Positions 42,974-52,405 are shown, counted from the first letter of the stretch. The stretch: 64,000 bases of DNA from Loktanella sp. M215 (GCF_021735925.1 NZ_WMEA01000001.1:3006001-3070000); one strand, 5' to 3'. Numbers and translations: made by a program. Notes: generated by a model from the letters alone, not told the origin.

Positions 42974-43614
42974 TCCGCGACCATCTCAGGCTGTATCTTG
43001 TGACGGATCCTTCGTTGTGTGCGCAGCATGGCCTGGTTGCGGTCGTGACGGCGGCCGTGCGCGGTGGTGTCACCTGCGTTCAGCTGCGCGACAAGACGGG
43101 ATCCACACGAGACCGCATAGCCGCAGCCCGTGCGGTCAAGCAAGCGCTGGCGGGCAGCGGCGTGCCACTGATCATCAACGACGACGTTGATGCCGCCTTG
43201 GCCGCCGATGTGGATGGACTTCATCTGGGTCAGGATGACTTCATGGTCACTGCGGCGCGCGCGCGGCTGGGACCCGACAAGATCATCGGTCTGTCGTGCG
43301 AAACGGTGGATCAGGTGCGCGCCGCCGATCCGGACGCGGTGGATTATCTCGGCCTCGGGACCGTGTTTCCGACAACGTCGAAGGCCGATCACAAGCCAAG
43401 CATCGGCATGGACGGTCTGGCGGCACTGGCGCGCGTCGCCGCCTTGCCCTGCGTGGCCATCGGCGGACTGAAGCACGATCACGCGGCGGGCGTGCTGGCC
43501 GCCGGATGCGACGGCATGGCCGTCGTGTCCGCAATCTGCGGTCAACCGGACCCCGAACGGGCCGCCCGGGCCCTGCGCCACGCCCTGACTGTTTCAAACG
43601 GAGACGACAGATGA
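42964..43614 (+). CDS. thiE: Thiamine-phosphate synthase
   Basis: A 216-residue TIM barrel joining HMP-pyrophosphate and thiazole phosphate to thiamine phosphate. 'LYLVTDPSLC', 'VQLRDKTGS', 'LIINDDVDAALAADVDGLHLGQDD' and 'VDYLGLGTVFPTTSK' are complete. It overlaps thiM upstream by 10 bases and thiD downstream by 4. Confidence 0.96.
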   Translation: MALIRDHLRLYLVTDPSLCAQHGLVAVVTAAVRGGVTCVQLRDKTGSTRDRIAAARAVKQALAGSGVPLIINDDVDAALAADVDGLHLGQDDFMVTAARARLGPDKIIGLSCETVDQVRAADPDAVDYLGLGTVFPTTSKADHKPSIGMDGLAALARVAALPCVAIGGLKHDHAAGVLAAGCDGMAVVSAICGQPDPERAARALRHALTVSNGDDR

Positions 43615-44414
43615 TCAGAAATGTCCTGACAATCGCCGGATCGGATCCATCCGGCGGCGCCGGCATTCAGGCCGATCTGAAGACCTTTGCCGCGAACGGA
43701 ACCTACGGCATGGCCGCGCTGACGGCGCTGACGGCCCAGAACACGCAAGGCGTCAGCGCTGTGGAATGGGTGCCGTCCGCGTTCGTGGCGGCGCAGATCA
43801 AGGCCGTCTTCGACGATGTGCGCGTCGATGCGGTCAAGATCGGCATGATCGCGACAGCCGAGATTGCCCGCGTGATCGCAGATGCCTTGGCAGTGCATCG
43901 CGACATCCCCATCGTTCTCGACCCGGTGATGGTCGCGAAGGGTGGCGCGTCGTTGCTGGCAGAGGATGCAATCACGGCCCTGCGCGACGCGCTTTTGCCG
44001 CTCGCGACCCTTGTCACCCCCAACTTGCCCGAAGCTGCACAGCTTTTGGGACGGGACGAGGCCACAGACCGGGCGGCGATGGCGGATCAGGTCAGGGCAC
44101 TGGCCGATCTTGGCCCCGCAGCGGTGCTTGTAAAGGGCGGGCATCTGGCGCAGCCGGACAGCCCCGATGTGCTGTTCGCGCAGGGGCAGTTGCATTGGTT
44201 CGACGCGCCGCGCAGGCCGGGAAAAAACACGCATGGGACTGGATGCACGCTGTCATCCGCCATTGCGGCCCAACTGGCGCAGGGGGCTGACATCGCCACG
44301 GCGGTCGATGTGGCCAAACGCTATGTCACCGGCGCGATCGGTGCCGCAGACGCGCTGTCCGTCGGGCGCGGGCATGGGCCCGTCCATCATTTTCACACCC
44401 TCTGGAAGGACTGA
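43611..44414 (+). CDS. thiD: Hydroxymethylpyrimidine/phosphomethylpyrimidine kinase
   Basis: A 267-residue ribokinase-fold enzyme supplying HMP-pyrophosphate. 'LTIAGSDPSGGAGIQADLKTF', 'VLDPVMVAKGGASLL' and 'NTHGTGCTLSSAIAA' with the anion hole and catalytic Cys are intact. It starts in an ATGA overlap with thiE; the open frame upstream to 43296 is a shadow. The operon lacks thiC and thiG, so it covers salvage and joining steps. Confidence 0.96.
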   Translation: MIRNVLTIAGSDPSGGAGIQADLKTFAANGTYGMAALTALTAQNTQGVSAVEWVPSAFVAAQIKAVFDDVRVDAVKIGMIATAEIARVIADALAVHRDIPIVLDPVMVAKGGASLLAEDAITALRDALLPLATLVTPNLPEAAQLLGRDEATDRAAMADQVRALADLGPAAVLVKGGHLAQPDSPDVLFAQGQLHWFDAPRRPGKNTHGTGCTLSSAIAAQLAQGADIATAVDVAKRYVTGAIGAADALSVGRGHGPVHHFHTLWKD

Positions 44415-44416
44415 CG

Positions 44417-45181
44417 ATGTCGCAAGCAATCAACGCGCAGACCGTGCTGGTGACCGGCGCGGGGCGCGGGCTTGGCGCGGCCATCGCGACCGCGTTCGCC
44501 AACGCAGGGGCCGGCGTGGTCATCAATTATCGCAACAGCCAGTCGGCGGCGCAGGCCCTGGCCCACCGCCTGGGGGACCGGGCGATTGCGGTGCGCGCGG
44601 ACGTGACGGACGCCGATGCCGTCGCCGCGATGGTCGCAGAGGCGACCGACCGGCTGGGTCCGATCACGACCGTCGTTCACAACGCGCTGGCTGATTTCAG
44701 CTTCAACGGCGATGCGAGAAAGACTCTCGCCAGCCTGCCTGCCGCCGACATGCTGACGCAGCACGCGACAGCGGTGCTGGGCGCGCTGAACGTGATCAAG
44801 GCGGTGGTTCCGGCGATGGAGGCCGCGCACTTTGGCCGCATCATCACCATCGGGACCAATCTGCTGCAAAATCCCGTCGTGCCCTACCACGATTACACAT
44901 CCGCAAAGGCCGCCCTGCTGGCGCTGACGCGCACCGCTGCCGCAGAACTGGGACCGAAGGGCATTACCGTCAACATGGTCTCTGGCGGTCTTTTACGCAC
45001 CACCGACGCCAGTGCCGCGACACCGGAGGCGGTGTTCGATCTGATCGCCAGCAGCACCCCCCTGGGGTCGGTCACCACACCAGAGGAAGTCGCGGACGCG
45101 ACACTCTTTTTTGCCAGCCCATGGGCGCGGGCCGTGACCGGGCAGAACCTGATTGTCGACGGTGGGCTGGTCTTCGGTTGA
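44417..45181 (+). CDS. SDR-family oxidoreductase in the thiamine operon
   Basis: A 254-residue short-chain dehydrogenase: cofactor motif TGAGRGLG (about 14-21), VVHNALA in place of the usual NNAG, and catalytic YTSAK. The Ser of the triad is not evident; the matching strand reads TIGTNLLQN. It is usually labelled 3-oxoacyl-ACP reductase but its place two bases after thiD, under the TPP riboswitch, suggests a thiamine-linked substrate. An operon terminator follows at 45253. Confidence 0.85.
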   Translation: MSQAINAQTVLVTGAGRGLGAAIATAFANAGAGVVINYRNSQSAAQALAHRLGDRAIAVRADVTDADAVAAMVAEATDRLGPITTVVHNALADFSFNGDARKTLASLPAADMLTQHATAVLGALNVIKAVVPAMEAAHFGRIITIGTNLLQNPVVPYHDYTSAKAALLALTRTAAAELGPKGITVNMVSGGLLRTTDASAATPEAVFDLIASSTPLGSVTTPEEVADATLFFASPWARAVTGQNLIVDGGLVFG

Positions 45182-45252
45182 ATGGGCTATGGCGGCCACG
45201 TGGCTCTGCCATGCATGGTCGGTTTGTCCCGCTCAGCAGTCCTCTGTGATAT

Positions 45253-45284
45253 AAAAAAGGCGCCCCTAACGGGACGCCTTTTTT
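45253..45284. terminator. Bidirectional terminator between the thi operon and DAHP synthase
   Basis: AAAAAA, then GGCGCCCC (45259-45266), loop TAAC, GGGACGCC (45271-45278), then TTTTTT. Seven of eight stem positions pair (one C-A mismatch). The A-run and T-run make it act in both directions for the convergent genes. Confidence 0.88.
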
Positions 45285-45303
45285 CATACGCATTGCCGGC
45301 TGA

Positions 45304-46674
45304 TCAGCTGGCCTTAGCGTCGGCCATTTTGACGCGGCGTTCGCCCAGTTCCTCGGCCACCAGAAAGGCCAGTTCCAGCGACTGGCTGGCGTTCAGACGC
45401 GGGTCACAAGCGGTGTGATAGCGGCTGGACAGGTCCTCGTCCGTCACCGCGCGCACGCCGCCGGTGCATTCGGTGACGTCCTTGCCCGTCATCTCGAAAT
45501 GCACGCCGCCGGGGATCGTGCCCTCGGCATTGTGGATGTCAAAGAATTCGCGGACCTCGCGCAGCACACTCTCGAAGGGCCGTGTCTTGTAGCCCGAGGA
45601 AGATTTGATCGTGTTGCCGTGCATCGGATCGCAGGACCAGACGACCTTTGCGCCTTCCTCTTCCACGGCCTTGATCAGACGCGGCAGGTGATCGCCCACC
45701 TGCCCCGCGCCAAAGCGCGCGATCAGCGTCAGGCGCCCCGCCTCGTTGTCGGGGTTCAGCGTGTTCATCAGCGCCTTGAGGTGGCCTGTGGTCATGCTCG
45801 GCCCGCACTTCAGCCCGATCGGGTTCATCACGCCCTTGCAGTATTCCACATGCGCGCCGTCCGGCTGCCGCGTGCGGTCGCCGATCCAGATCATGTGGCC
45901 CGATCCCGCCAGCCACTTGCCAGAGGTGCTGTCCACGCGGGTCAGCGCCTCTTCGTATTCAAGCAGCAGCGCTTCGTGAGAGGTATAGAACTCCACCGTC
46001 TGCAACTCGTGGTTCGTCTCGGTGCTCAGCCCCGCCGCTTCCATGAAGTCGAGCGTATCGCTGATCCGGTTCGCCAGATCGCGGTATTTCTCGGCCTCCG
46101 GCTTGTCGGTGAACCCCAGCGTCCAGGCGTGGACCTTGTGCACGTCGGCATAGCCGCCGGTCGAGAACGCGCGCAGCAGGTTCAGCGAGGCTGCGGCCTG
46201 CAAATAGGCCTGTTCCATCCGGGCAGGATCGGGAATGCGCGACTCGGGCGTGAAATCGAAGCCGTTGATGATGTCGCCGCGGTAGCTGGGCAGTTCCACG
46301 CCACCCACGACCTCGGTCGGGGCAGAGCGCGGCTTGGCCATCTGGCCCGCCATGCGGCCCAGTTTCACCACCGGCACCTTGGCGCCATAGGTCAGCACCA
46401 TCGCCATCTGCAGCATCACCTTGAAGGTGTCGCGGATGCCGTCGGCGCTGAACTCGGCAAAGCTCTCGGCGCAGTCGCCGCCCTGCAGCAGGAACGCCTG
46501 ACCGCGGCTGACCTTGGCCAGATGCGATTTCAGGCGGCGCGCCTCACCCGCAAAGACCAGCGGCGGATAGGAGGACAGCTTGCGCTCGACCGCGTCGAGG
46601 GCTGCCGCATCGGTATAATCCGGCATCTGCACCCGCGGCTTCGCGCGCCAGTCCGATTTTTTCCAGTTGGTCAT
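45304..46674 (-). CDS. 3-deoxy-7-phosphoheptulonate synthase, class II
   Basis: A 456-residue enzyme making DAHP from phosphoenolpyruvate and erythrose 4-phosphate, first step of the shikimate pathway. The plant-like class II form is shown by '[17 protein letters not shown]', '[12 protein letters not shown]', '[13 protein letters not shown]' and '[18 protein letters not shown]', which hold metal and PEP ligands. GGGAGGG precedes the ATG at 46674; the frame continues upstream to 46884 without support. Divergent from the GlxA-type regulator. Confidence 0.96.
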   Translation of the reverse strand: MTNWKKSDWRAKPRVQMPDYTDAAALDAVERKLSSYPPLVFAGEARRLKSHLAKVSRGQAFLLQGGDCAESFAEFSADGIRDTFKVMLQMAMVLTYGAKVPVVKLGRMAGQMAKPRSAPTEVVGGVELPSYRGDIINGFDFTPESRIPDPARMEQAYLQAAASLNLLRAFSTGGYADVHKVHAWTLGFTDKPEAEKYRDLANRISDTLDFMEAAGLSTETNHELQTVEFYTSHEALLLEYEEALTRVDSTSGKWLAGSGHMIWIGDRTRQPDGAHVEYCKGVMNPIGLKCGPSMTTGHLKALMNTLNPDNEAGRLTLIARFGAGQVGDHLPRLIKAVEEEGAKVVWSCDPMHGNTIKSSSGYKTRPFESVLREVREFFDIHNAEGTIPGGVHFEMTGKDVTECTGGVRAVTDEDLSSRYHTACDPRLNASQSLELAFLVAEELGERRVKMADAKAS

Positions 46675-46714
46675 CTGACCCTCCCGTGGCCGGTCCGTGT
46701 ACATAAGAGCGGCG

Positions 46715-46743
46715 CTTATAGCGCGGGCGCTGCGGCGGGCCAA
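46715..46743 (-). promoter_or_regulatory. Probable promoter of the DAHP synthase gene
   Basis: On the minus strand TTGGCC (46743-46738) and TATAAG (46720-46715) are 17 bases apart, 41 bases ahead of the start codon. This would place initiation just in front of the ribosome site. Confidence 0.5.
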
Positions 46744-46767
46744 TGGGGAATCGGGGGCGAAAAACGG

Positions 46768-46837
46768 CGGATTGTGTCGCAAAAGGTCATTATTCAGGCA
46801 GGCCCCCCTTGTGGCATCCGGGGATAACGGATTGTGT
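46768..46837 (+). promoter_or_regulatory. Direct repeat CGGATTGTGT upstream of the GlxA-type regulator
   Basis: CGGATTGTGT occurs at 46768-46777 and again at 46828-46837, exactly 60 bases apart, in the leader of the AraC-family gene. AraC-type regulators bind direct repeats, so self-regulation is possible. Confidence 0.35.
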
Positions 46838-46861
46838 TCCCGCACAGCCAGCGGGGCCGCC

Positions 46862-47863
46862 ATGCAAGTCGCACCACAGATCATCGAGACCCTTCACATC
46901 GGCAAACCGCGCCGGTTTGTCTTCGTGTTGCTGGACCAGTTCACCATGCTGTGCTTTTCCGCCGCGATCGAAAGCCTGCGCATCGCCAACCGCACCGCCG
47001 GGCGCAAGCTCTATGACTGGACGATCCTTGGCGAGGGCGGAGAGACCGCCACCTGTTCCAACGGCTGCACTTTCCGGCTGGACGGCGACCTGATCGAACT
47101 GGACCGCGACGACACGATCATGCTGTGCGGCGGCATCGACATCGCAGAGGCCACGACGCGGCGGATGCTGAACTGGCTGCGCCGCGAGGCGCGCCGCGGC
47201 ACCGCCGTCGCTGGGCTGTGCACCGCCGGTTACACCATGGCGCGCGCGGGACTTCTGAACGGGCGTAAGGCCACCATTCATTGGGAAAATCAGGACAGCT
47301 TTGCCGAGGAATTCGAGGATGTGAACCTGACGAAATCGGTCTTCGTGATCGACGGCAACCGGATCACGACCGCCGGCGGCACCGCCTCCATCGACCTGAT
47401 GCTGAAGATCGTCGCCGATGACCACGGCGAGGATCTGGCCAATGCCGTGGCCGACATCCTGATCTATTCCTCGATCCGCACGGATCAGGATACCCAGCGC
47501 CTGTCGATCCCCACGCGGATTGGCGTGCGGCACCCCAAACTGAGCCGCGTGATCCAGCTGATGGAAAGCAATATCGAGGATCCGATCAGCCCCGCCACCC
47601 TCGCCCATGACGTCGGCATGTCGACCCGGCAGCTGGAACGCCTGTTCCGCCGCTACCTGTCGCGCAGTCCGAAACGCTATTATATGGAGTTGCGCCTGTC
47701 CAAGGCGCGCAACCTGCTGATGCAGACCGATATGACGGTCATCAACGTGGCATTGGCCTGCGGTTTCGCCTCGCCCTCGCACTTTTCCAAGTGCTACCGG
47801 TCGCACTATGACACCACCCCCTACCGCGAGCGGGGTGCCCACGCGGGCCGTCCGCAAGCCTGA
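46862..47863 (+). CDS. GlxA/AraC-family transcriptional regulator
   Basis: A 333-residue regulator: N-terminal DJ-1/PfpI-like ligand domain (about 15-190, with '[27 protein letters not shown]') and C-terminal AraC double helix-turn-helix (about 225-325, '[21 protein letters not shown]' and '[19 protein letters not shown]'). This architecture includes regulators of carnitine, glycine betaine and arginine use. It lies 132 bases ahead of the LIV-type transporter operon, its likely target. ATG 46862 is used; the frame upstream to 46697 is unsupported. Confidence 0.9.
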   Translation: MQVAPQIIETLHIGKPRRFVFVLLDQFTMLCFSAAIESLRIANRTAGRKLYDWTILGEGGETATCSNGCTFRLDGDLIELDRDDTIMLCGGIDIAEATTRRMLNWLRREARRGTAVAGLCTAGYTMARAGLLNGRKATIHWENQDSFAEEFEDVNLTKSVFVIDGNRITTAGGTASIDLMLKIVADDHGEDLANAVADILIYSSIRTDQDTQRLSIPTRIGVRHPKLSRVIQLMESNIEDPISPATLAHDVGMSTRQLERLFRRYLSRSPKRYYMELRLSKARNLLMQTDMTVINVALACGFASPSHFSKCYRSHYDTTPYRERGAHAGRPQA

Positions 47864-47995
47864 CGTGCAAGGTGGTCCGAACGGCCCGCAAACCTTGCGT
47901 CAATCGGGCGGAACGCCTTGAAATCCCCGCTTCACAATCCGTTTATCGCTGTTAGTCTGCCCGACAGAATAATAAACCAACCTGGGAGACTTTCG

Positions 47996-49192
47996 ATGAA
48001 CAAACTGCTTCTGGCGACCGCCGCCACCGCCCTGATGGCTGGACAGGCCTTTGCCGCAGCCCACACCGGCGACGTCAAGATCGGGGTCGAACTCGGCTTT
48101 ACCGGTCCGCTGGAATCCATCACCCCCGCCATGGGTGCCGGTGCCGACCTTGCGATCAAGGAAGTGAACGACGCAGGCACGCTGCTGGACGGCGCCACCG
48201 TCACCGCGATCCGCGCCGATTCCACCTGCATCGACGCCGGTGCGGCGACTGCCGCTGCCGAAGGTCTGGTCACAGGCGACATGGTCAACGCGATCATGGG
48301 CGCCGATTGTTCCGGCGTGACCGGCGCGATCCTGCAGAACGTCGCCCGCCCCAATGGCATCGTGATGATCTCCCCCTCCGCCACCTCGCCCGCGCTGTCC
48401 TCGGCCGAAGATGACGGGCTGTTCTTCCGCACCGCGCCGTCTGACGCCCGTCAGGGTGTGGTGATGACCGAAATTCTGATGGACAAGGGCATCAAGACGG
48501 TCGCGCTGACCTATACCAACAACGACTACGGCAAGGGTCTGGCCGACAGCTTCGCGGCCGCCTACACCGAAGCGGGCGGCACCGTGACGATCTCTGCCGC
48601 GCACGAGGACGGCAAAGGCGACTATTCGTCCGAGGTCGCAGCGCTGGCCGCCGCCGGCGGTGACGTGCTGGTCGTGGCCGGTTACACCGACCAGGGCGGC
48701 AAGGGCATCATCCAGAACGCCCTCGACACCGGGGCCTTCGATACCTTCGTGCTGCCTGACGGCATGGTCGGTCAGCAGCTGGTCGACGATATCGGCGCGG
48801 GCCTGAACGGGTCCTTCGGCCAGTTCCCCGGCACCGACAGCCAGGGCGCGGAACTGTTCCAGGCGATGGCGAAAGAGGCAGGCTTTGACGGCACCGGCGC
48901 CTTTGCACCGGAATCTTACGACGCCGCAGCACTGATCATGCTGGCGATGCAGGCCGCAGGGTCGAACCAATCCGCCGATTTCAAGGACAAGGTCATGGAC
49001 GTCGCCAACGCGCCGGGCACCGAGATCTTCCCGGGCGAACTCGCCAAGGCGATCGAACTGCTGAAGGCCGGCGAGGACATCGACTACGTCGGTGCGACGG
49101 CGGTGGAGCTGATCGGACCGGGCGAATCCGCCGGCAACTACCGCGAGATCGAGATCAAGGACGGCAAGATCGAGACCGTGAAGTTCCGCTAA
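47996..49192 (+). CDS. LIV-type ABC transporter substrate-binding protein
   Basis: A 398-residue periplasmic protein: signal peptide (about 1-20), then type I periplasmic fold with 'VKIGVELGFTGPLESI' , 'VNAIMGADCSGVTGAIL' and 'TYTNNDYGKGLADSF'. It is of the leucine/isoleucine/valine-type family, which also binds amides, urea and polar amino acids; the ligand is not settled. GGGAG precedes the ATG. Two strong hairpins follow before the ATPase gene, consistent with higher expression of the binding protein. Confidence 0.92.
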   Translation: MNKLLLATAATALMAGQAFAAAHTGDVKIGVELGFTGPLESITPAMGAGADLAIKEVNDAGTLLDGATVTAIRADSTCIDAGAATAAAEGLVTGDMVNAIMGADCSGVTGAILQNVARPNGIVMISPSATSPALSSAEDDGLFFRTAPSDARQGVVMTEILMDKGIKTVALTYTNNDYGKGLADSFAAAYTEAGGTVTISAAHEDGKGDYSSEVAALAAAGGDVLVVAGYTDQGGKGIIQNALDTGAFDTFVLPDGMVGQQLVDDIGAGLNGSFGQFPGTDSQGAELFQAMAKEAGFDGTGAFAPESYDAAALIMLAMQAAGSNQSADFKDKVMDVANAPGTEIFPGELAKAIELLKAGEDIDYVGATAVELIGPGESAGNYREIEIKDGKIETVKFR

Positions 49193-49204
49193 GCGAACTG
49201 ACGG

Positions 49205-49263
49205 ACGGCGCGGGAGCAATCCTGCGCCGTTTCAATAATTTACGGCACGCCTTGCGCGTGCCG
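49205..49263 (+). other. Two hairpins after the LIV-type binding-protein gene
   Basis: ACGGCGC..GCGCCGT (49205-49230, up to 10 bp with loop AGCAAT, followed by TTTC) and CGGCACGC/GCGTGCCG (49243-49263, loop CTTGC). The second lies just before the ATPase start at 49278. Likely 3' stabilisers or partial terminators. Confidence 0.65.
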
Positions 49264-49277
49264 GACGGGGACACTGC

Positions 49278-50063
49278 ATGATTGTCGTGGAAAACATGGT
49301 GAAGACCTTTGGTGGTTTTCACGCGGTGGATGGCGCAAGCCTGACGATCCGCGAAGGGTCGATCACCGGATTGATCGGGCCGAACGGCGCCGGAAAGACC
49401 ACCCTTTTCAACGTGATCGCAGGCGTCCTTCAACCCACCTCCGGCACGGTGACGATGCAGGGACAGGATATCACCGGGCTGCCGCCGCACGATCTGTTCC
49501 ACCGCGGCCTGCTGCGCACCTTCCAGATCGCCCATGAATTCCCCTCCATGACCTGCCGCGAGAACCTGATGATGGTCCCCGGCGCCCAATCGGGCGAAAG
49601 CCTGTGGAACACCTGGTTCGGCCGCAAACGCATCGCGGACGAAGAACGCGCCTTGCGCGCCAAGGCCGACGAAGTGCTTGATTTCCTGACCGTCAGCCAT
49701 CTGGCCGACCACAAGGCGGGCCAGATTTCCGGCGGGCAGAAGAAGCTGCTGGAACTGGGGCGCACGATGATGGTGGACGCCAAGATCGTGTTCCTCGACG
49801 AAGTTGGCGCCGGCGTGAACCGGACGCTGCTGAACACCATCGGCGACGCGATCCTGCGGCTCAATCAGGAACGGGGCTATACCTTCGTGGTCATCGAACA
49901 CGACATGGATTTCATCGGACGCCTCTGCGATCCGGTCATCTGCATGGCCGAAGGGCGCGTGCTGGCGCAGGGCACGCTGGCGGAAATCAAGGCCAACGAG
50001 CATGTGATCGAGGCCTATCTGGGCACCGGGTTGAAGAACAAGGATCAGGTGGCCTCCGCATGA
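49278..50063 (+). CDS. LIV-type ABC transporter ATP-binding protein (LivG-like)
   Basis: A 261-residue ATPase: Walker A GPNGAGKTT, signature ISGGQKKLLELGR, Walker B KIVFLDEVGAGVN and switch His in VVIEHDMDFI. The residue after the catalytic Glu, normally Pro (DEP), is Val. 'RGLLRTFQIAHEFPSMT' is the LivG Q-loop. It energises uptake with the LivF-like subunit. Confidence 0.93.
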   Translation: MIVVENMVKTFGGFHAVDGASLTIREGSITGLIGPNGAGKTTLFNVIAGVLQPTSGTVTMQGQDITGLPPHDLFHRGLLRTFQIAHEFPSMTCRENLMMVPGAQSGESLWNTWFGRKRIADEERALRAKADEVLDFLTVSHLADHKAGQISGGQKKLLELGRTMMVDAKIVFLDEVGAGVNRTLLNTIGDAILRLNQERGYTFVVIEHDMDFIGRLCDPVICMAEGRVLAQGTLAEIKANEHVIEAYLGTGLKNKDQVASA

Positions 50064-50091
50064 GTACGCTGGCTGTCTTGCGGGCGGCGGC

Positions 50092-50159
50092 AGGGGGGCT
50101 GTCTGCCCCCTCTGCGCTGGCGCGCATTCACCCCCGAAAGTATTTTCGACCAGAAGAAG
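50092..50159 (+). repeat. Roseobacter intergenic repeat, copy C, inside the liv operon
   Basis: GGGGGC (50094-50099), loop TGTCT, GCCCCC (50105-50110), then, after 20 unrelated bases, CCCCCGAAAGTATTTTCGACC and AGAAGAAG to 50159. It fills the gap between the two ATPase genes and ends 22 bases before the LivF-like start. Compared with copies A and B the hairpin-to-core spacing is longer. Confidence 0.72.
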
Positions 50160-50181
50160 ACCCGACCGAAAGGGCAGCGGC

Positions 50182-51003
50182 ATGTCTGACAACCCTTACC
50201 AGGACGGCCGCGGCAACAAGGACCGGTCGATCACCAAACCCGGCGGCGGCTCGGCCCAGCCGGTGCGGCACGGCGCGTCAAGCCCCGCCCCCGGCACACC
50301 GTTCCTGATCGGCGACGCCATGACTGGCGGTTATGGCAAGGGGCCGGACATCCTGCACGCCTGCACTATCGCCGTCGAACCCGGCGAGATTGCCGTGATC
50401 GTGGGGCCCAATGGCGCCGGCAAATCGACGGCGATGAAGGCGATGTTCGGGATGCTGGACGTGCGGTCGGGCCACGTCATGCTGGATGGCGAGGATATCA
50501 CCGCCCTGTCGCCCCAGCAGCGGGTGGTCAAGGGCATGGGGTTCGTGCCGCAGACGCACAACATCTTCACCTCCATGACGGTGGAGGAGAACCTCGAAAT
50601 GGGTGCCTTCATCCGGCGTGACGATTTCCGCGATACGATGGCGCAGATCTACGACCTGTTCCCGATCCTGAAGGAAAAGCGGCTGCAGCCGGCGGGCGAA
50701 TTGTCCGGTGGGCAGCGCCAGCAGGTTGCCGTGGGCCGTGCGCTGATGACGAAGCCCAAGGTCCTGATGCTGGACGAACCCACGGCGGGCGTCAGCCCCA
50801 TCGTGATGGACGAGCTGTTCGACCGCATCATCGAGGTCGCACGCACCGGCATCCCGATCCTCATGGTGGAACAGAACGCACGGCAAGCGCTTGAGATTGC
50901 GGACAAAGCCTATGTCTTGGTGCAGGGTGCCAACGCCCACACGGGCACCGGCAAGGAGCTGCTGGCGGACCCAGAGGTTCGCCGCAGTTTTTTGGGCGGG
51001 TGA
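50182..51003 (+). CDS. LIV-type ABC transporter ATP-binding protein (LivF-like)
   Basis: A 273-residue ATPase with a 40-residue polar N-terminal extension (Gly/Pro/Ser-rich) before the ABC core: Walker A GPNGAGKST, LSGGQRQQVAVGRAL, VLMLDEPTAGVSP and MVEQNARQAL, typical of LivF. The extension is odd for LivF; a later start is possible but the ATG at 50182 has the best fit (GGCAGCGGC upstream is weak). Confidence 0.92.
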   Translation: MSDNPYQDGRGNKDRSITKPGGGSAQPVRHGASSPAPGTPFLIGDAMTGGYGKGPDILHACTIAVEPGEIAVIVGPNGAGKSTAMKAMFGMLDVRSGHVMLDGEDITALSPQQRVVKGMGFVPQTHNIFTSMTVEENLEMGAFIRRDDFRDTMAQIYDLFPILKEKRLQPAGELSGGQRQQVAVGRALMTKPKVLMLDEPTAGVSPIVMDELFDRIIEVARTGIPILMVEQNARQALEIADKAYVLVQGANAHTGTGKELLADPEVRRSFLGG

Positions 51004-51005
51004 CG

Positions 51006-51395
51006 ATGCGACGTCTGTCTTCTGTCCTGTTTGCCCTGACGGCGATGGCAACGACGGCCTTTGCCGAAGGTGCGGTGCAGGTTCTTGACTGCACGCAGAC
51101 GACCACCTGCGATGCCGCAGGCGCCTGCGGCCCGGACGACGCGGCCATCGTCTTTACGCTGACCCCCGTCGACGTCGGTCCCGGTGGCGCAGGTGAATAC
51201 ACCATCGCCCATGGCGGCGCGGCCTACCCGATGACGAACACGGACACGATCGGTCCCTTCGTCTGGGCAGAGGGGGCCGATGACGTGCAGACCCTCATGC
51301 CGACGGGTCCAAATACACTGCTCTGGGTGCGTCAGAACTCTGTGACGGCGCTCACCGCAACCACTCATTTTCTGACCTGCAAGGATCCGGCCTGA
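51006..51395 (+). CDS. Small periplasmic protein encoded in the LIV-type transporter operon
   Basis: A 129-residue exported protein: signal peptide (about 1-20, ending TTAFA) and a compact domain with four cysteines ('VLDCTQTTTCDAAGACG' and 'HFLTCKDPA') likely in disulfides. No family recognised. It lies two bases after the LivF-like gene and its stop overlaps the permease start (TGATG), so it is part of the operon and might assist the binding protein. A GTG two codons upstream is the alternative start. Confidence 0.75.
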   Translation: MRRLSSVLFALTAMATTAFAEGAVQVLDCTQTTTCDAAGACGPDDAAIVFTLTPVDVGPGGAGEYTIAHGGAAYPMTNTDTIGPFVWAEGADDVQTLMPTGPNTLLWVRQNSVTALTATTHFLTCKDPA

Positions 51396-52405
51396 TGGAA
51401 TTTCTCAACGGCCTCGTCTTCCTGACCAACTTCGTTATCGTGCCGGCCCTTGCCTATGGCGCGCAGCTGGCGATCGGGGCGCTGGGGGTCACGCTGGTCT
51501 ATGCGATCCTGCGGTTTTCCAATTTTGCCCATGGCGACACCATGGCATTCGGCACCGCCGTCACGATCAAGGTGACGGCCCTGCTGGTGGCGCTGGGCAT
51601 CACGCTGGGGCCGCTGCCGACGGCCCTGCTGGCGCTGCCCGTGGGGATCATCGCGACGGGGCTGTTGCTTCTGGGGACCGATTGGCTCGTGTATAAATTC
51701 TACCGCGAGCAGAAGGCGAAGCCGGTGATCCTCGTGATCGTCAGCCTTGGCGTCATGTTCGTGCTGAACGGCGTGACACGCGTGTTCATCGGCGTGCGCG
51801 ACATCCAGTTCGCGGACGGCGCGCGGTTCCTGTTCACCGTGCAGCAGTTCAAGGCCTGGACCGGTCTGGACGAGGGGCTGGCGATCCGCACCACACAGGC
51901 GATCACGCTGGTCACGGCGGCGATCACGGTTGCCGTGCTGTTCTGGTTCCTGAACAGGACGCGCACCGGCAAGTCGATGCGCGCGTTCTCAGATAACGAG
52001 GATCTGGCCCTGCTGTCGGGCATCGACCCGGACAGGGTGGTGCGGGTCACATGGCTGATCGTGGCGGCGCTCGCGACCATTGCCGGCGTGCTTTACGGTC
52101 TGGATAAATCCTTCAAGGCTTTCACTTACTTCCAGCTACTTCTTCCCATTTTTGCCGCCGCCATCGTCGGCGGGATCGGCAACCCGGTGGGCGCCATCGC
52201 CGGCGGGTTCCTGATCGCCTTTGCCGAGGTCACCGTGACCTATCCGCTGAAGAAGGTGCTGACCTACTGGCTGCCCGATGGCATGGGGCCGGACGGCCTC
52301 GTGCAGCTGCTGTCCGGTGACTACAAGTTCGCCGTCAGCTTCATGATCCTGCTGATCGTGCTGCTGTTCAAACCGACCGGCCTGTTCAAGGGGCAGAACA
52401 TATGA
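51395..52405 (+). CDS. LIV-type ABC transporter permease (LivH-like)
   Basis: A 336-residue permease with about eight helices; 'LAIGALGVTLVYAILRFSNFAHGDTMAFG' and 'KSMRAFSDNEDLALLSGID' are LivH signatures, the second being the ATPase-coupling loop. A cytoplasmic-side 'KAFTYFQLLLPIFAAAIVGGIGNPVGA' closes the domain. It overlaps both neighbours by 1-4 bases. Confidence 0.93.
   Translation: MEFLNGLVFLTNFVIVPALAYGAQLAIGALGVTLVYAILRFSNFAHGDTMAFGTAVTIKVTALLVALGITLGPLPTALLALPVGIIATGLLLLGTDWLVYKFYREQKAKPVILVIVSLGVMFVLNGVTRVFIGVRDIQFADGARFLFTVQQFKAWTGLDEGLAIRTTQAITLVTAAITVAVLFWFLNRTRTGKSMRAFSDNEDLALLSGIDPDRVVRVTWLIVAALATIAGVLYGLDKSFKAFTYFQLLLPIFAAAIVGGIGNPVGAIAGGFLIAFAEVTVTYPLKKVLTYWLPDGMGPDGLVQLLSGDYKFAVSFMILLIVLLFKPTGLFKGQNI

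Noticed and set aside
45415..46827. Plus-strand open frame opposite DAHP synthase
   Set aside because: Antisense to a complete class II DAHP synthase and no recognisable domain.
47900..49219. Minus-strand open frame opposite the LIV-type binding protein
   Set aside because: Shadow frame; the plus strand has signal peptide and fold motifs.
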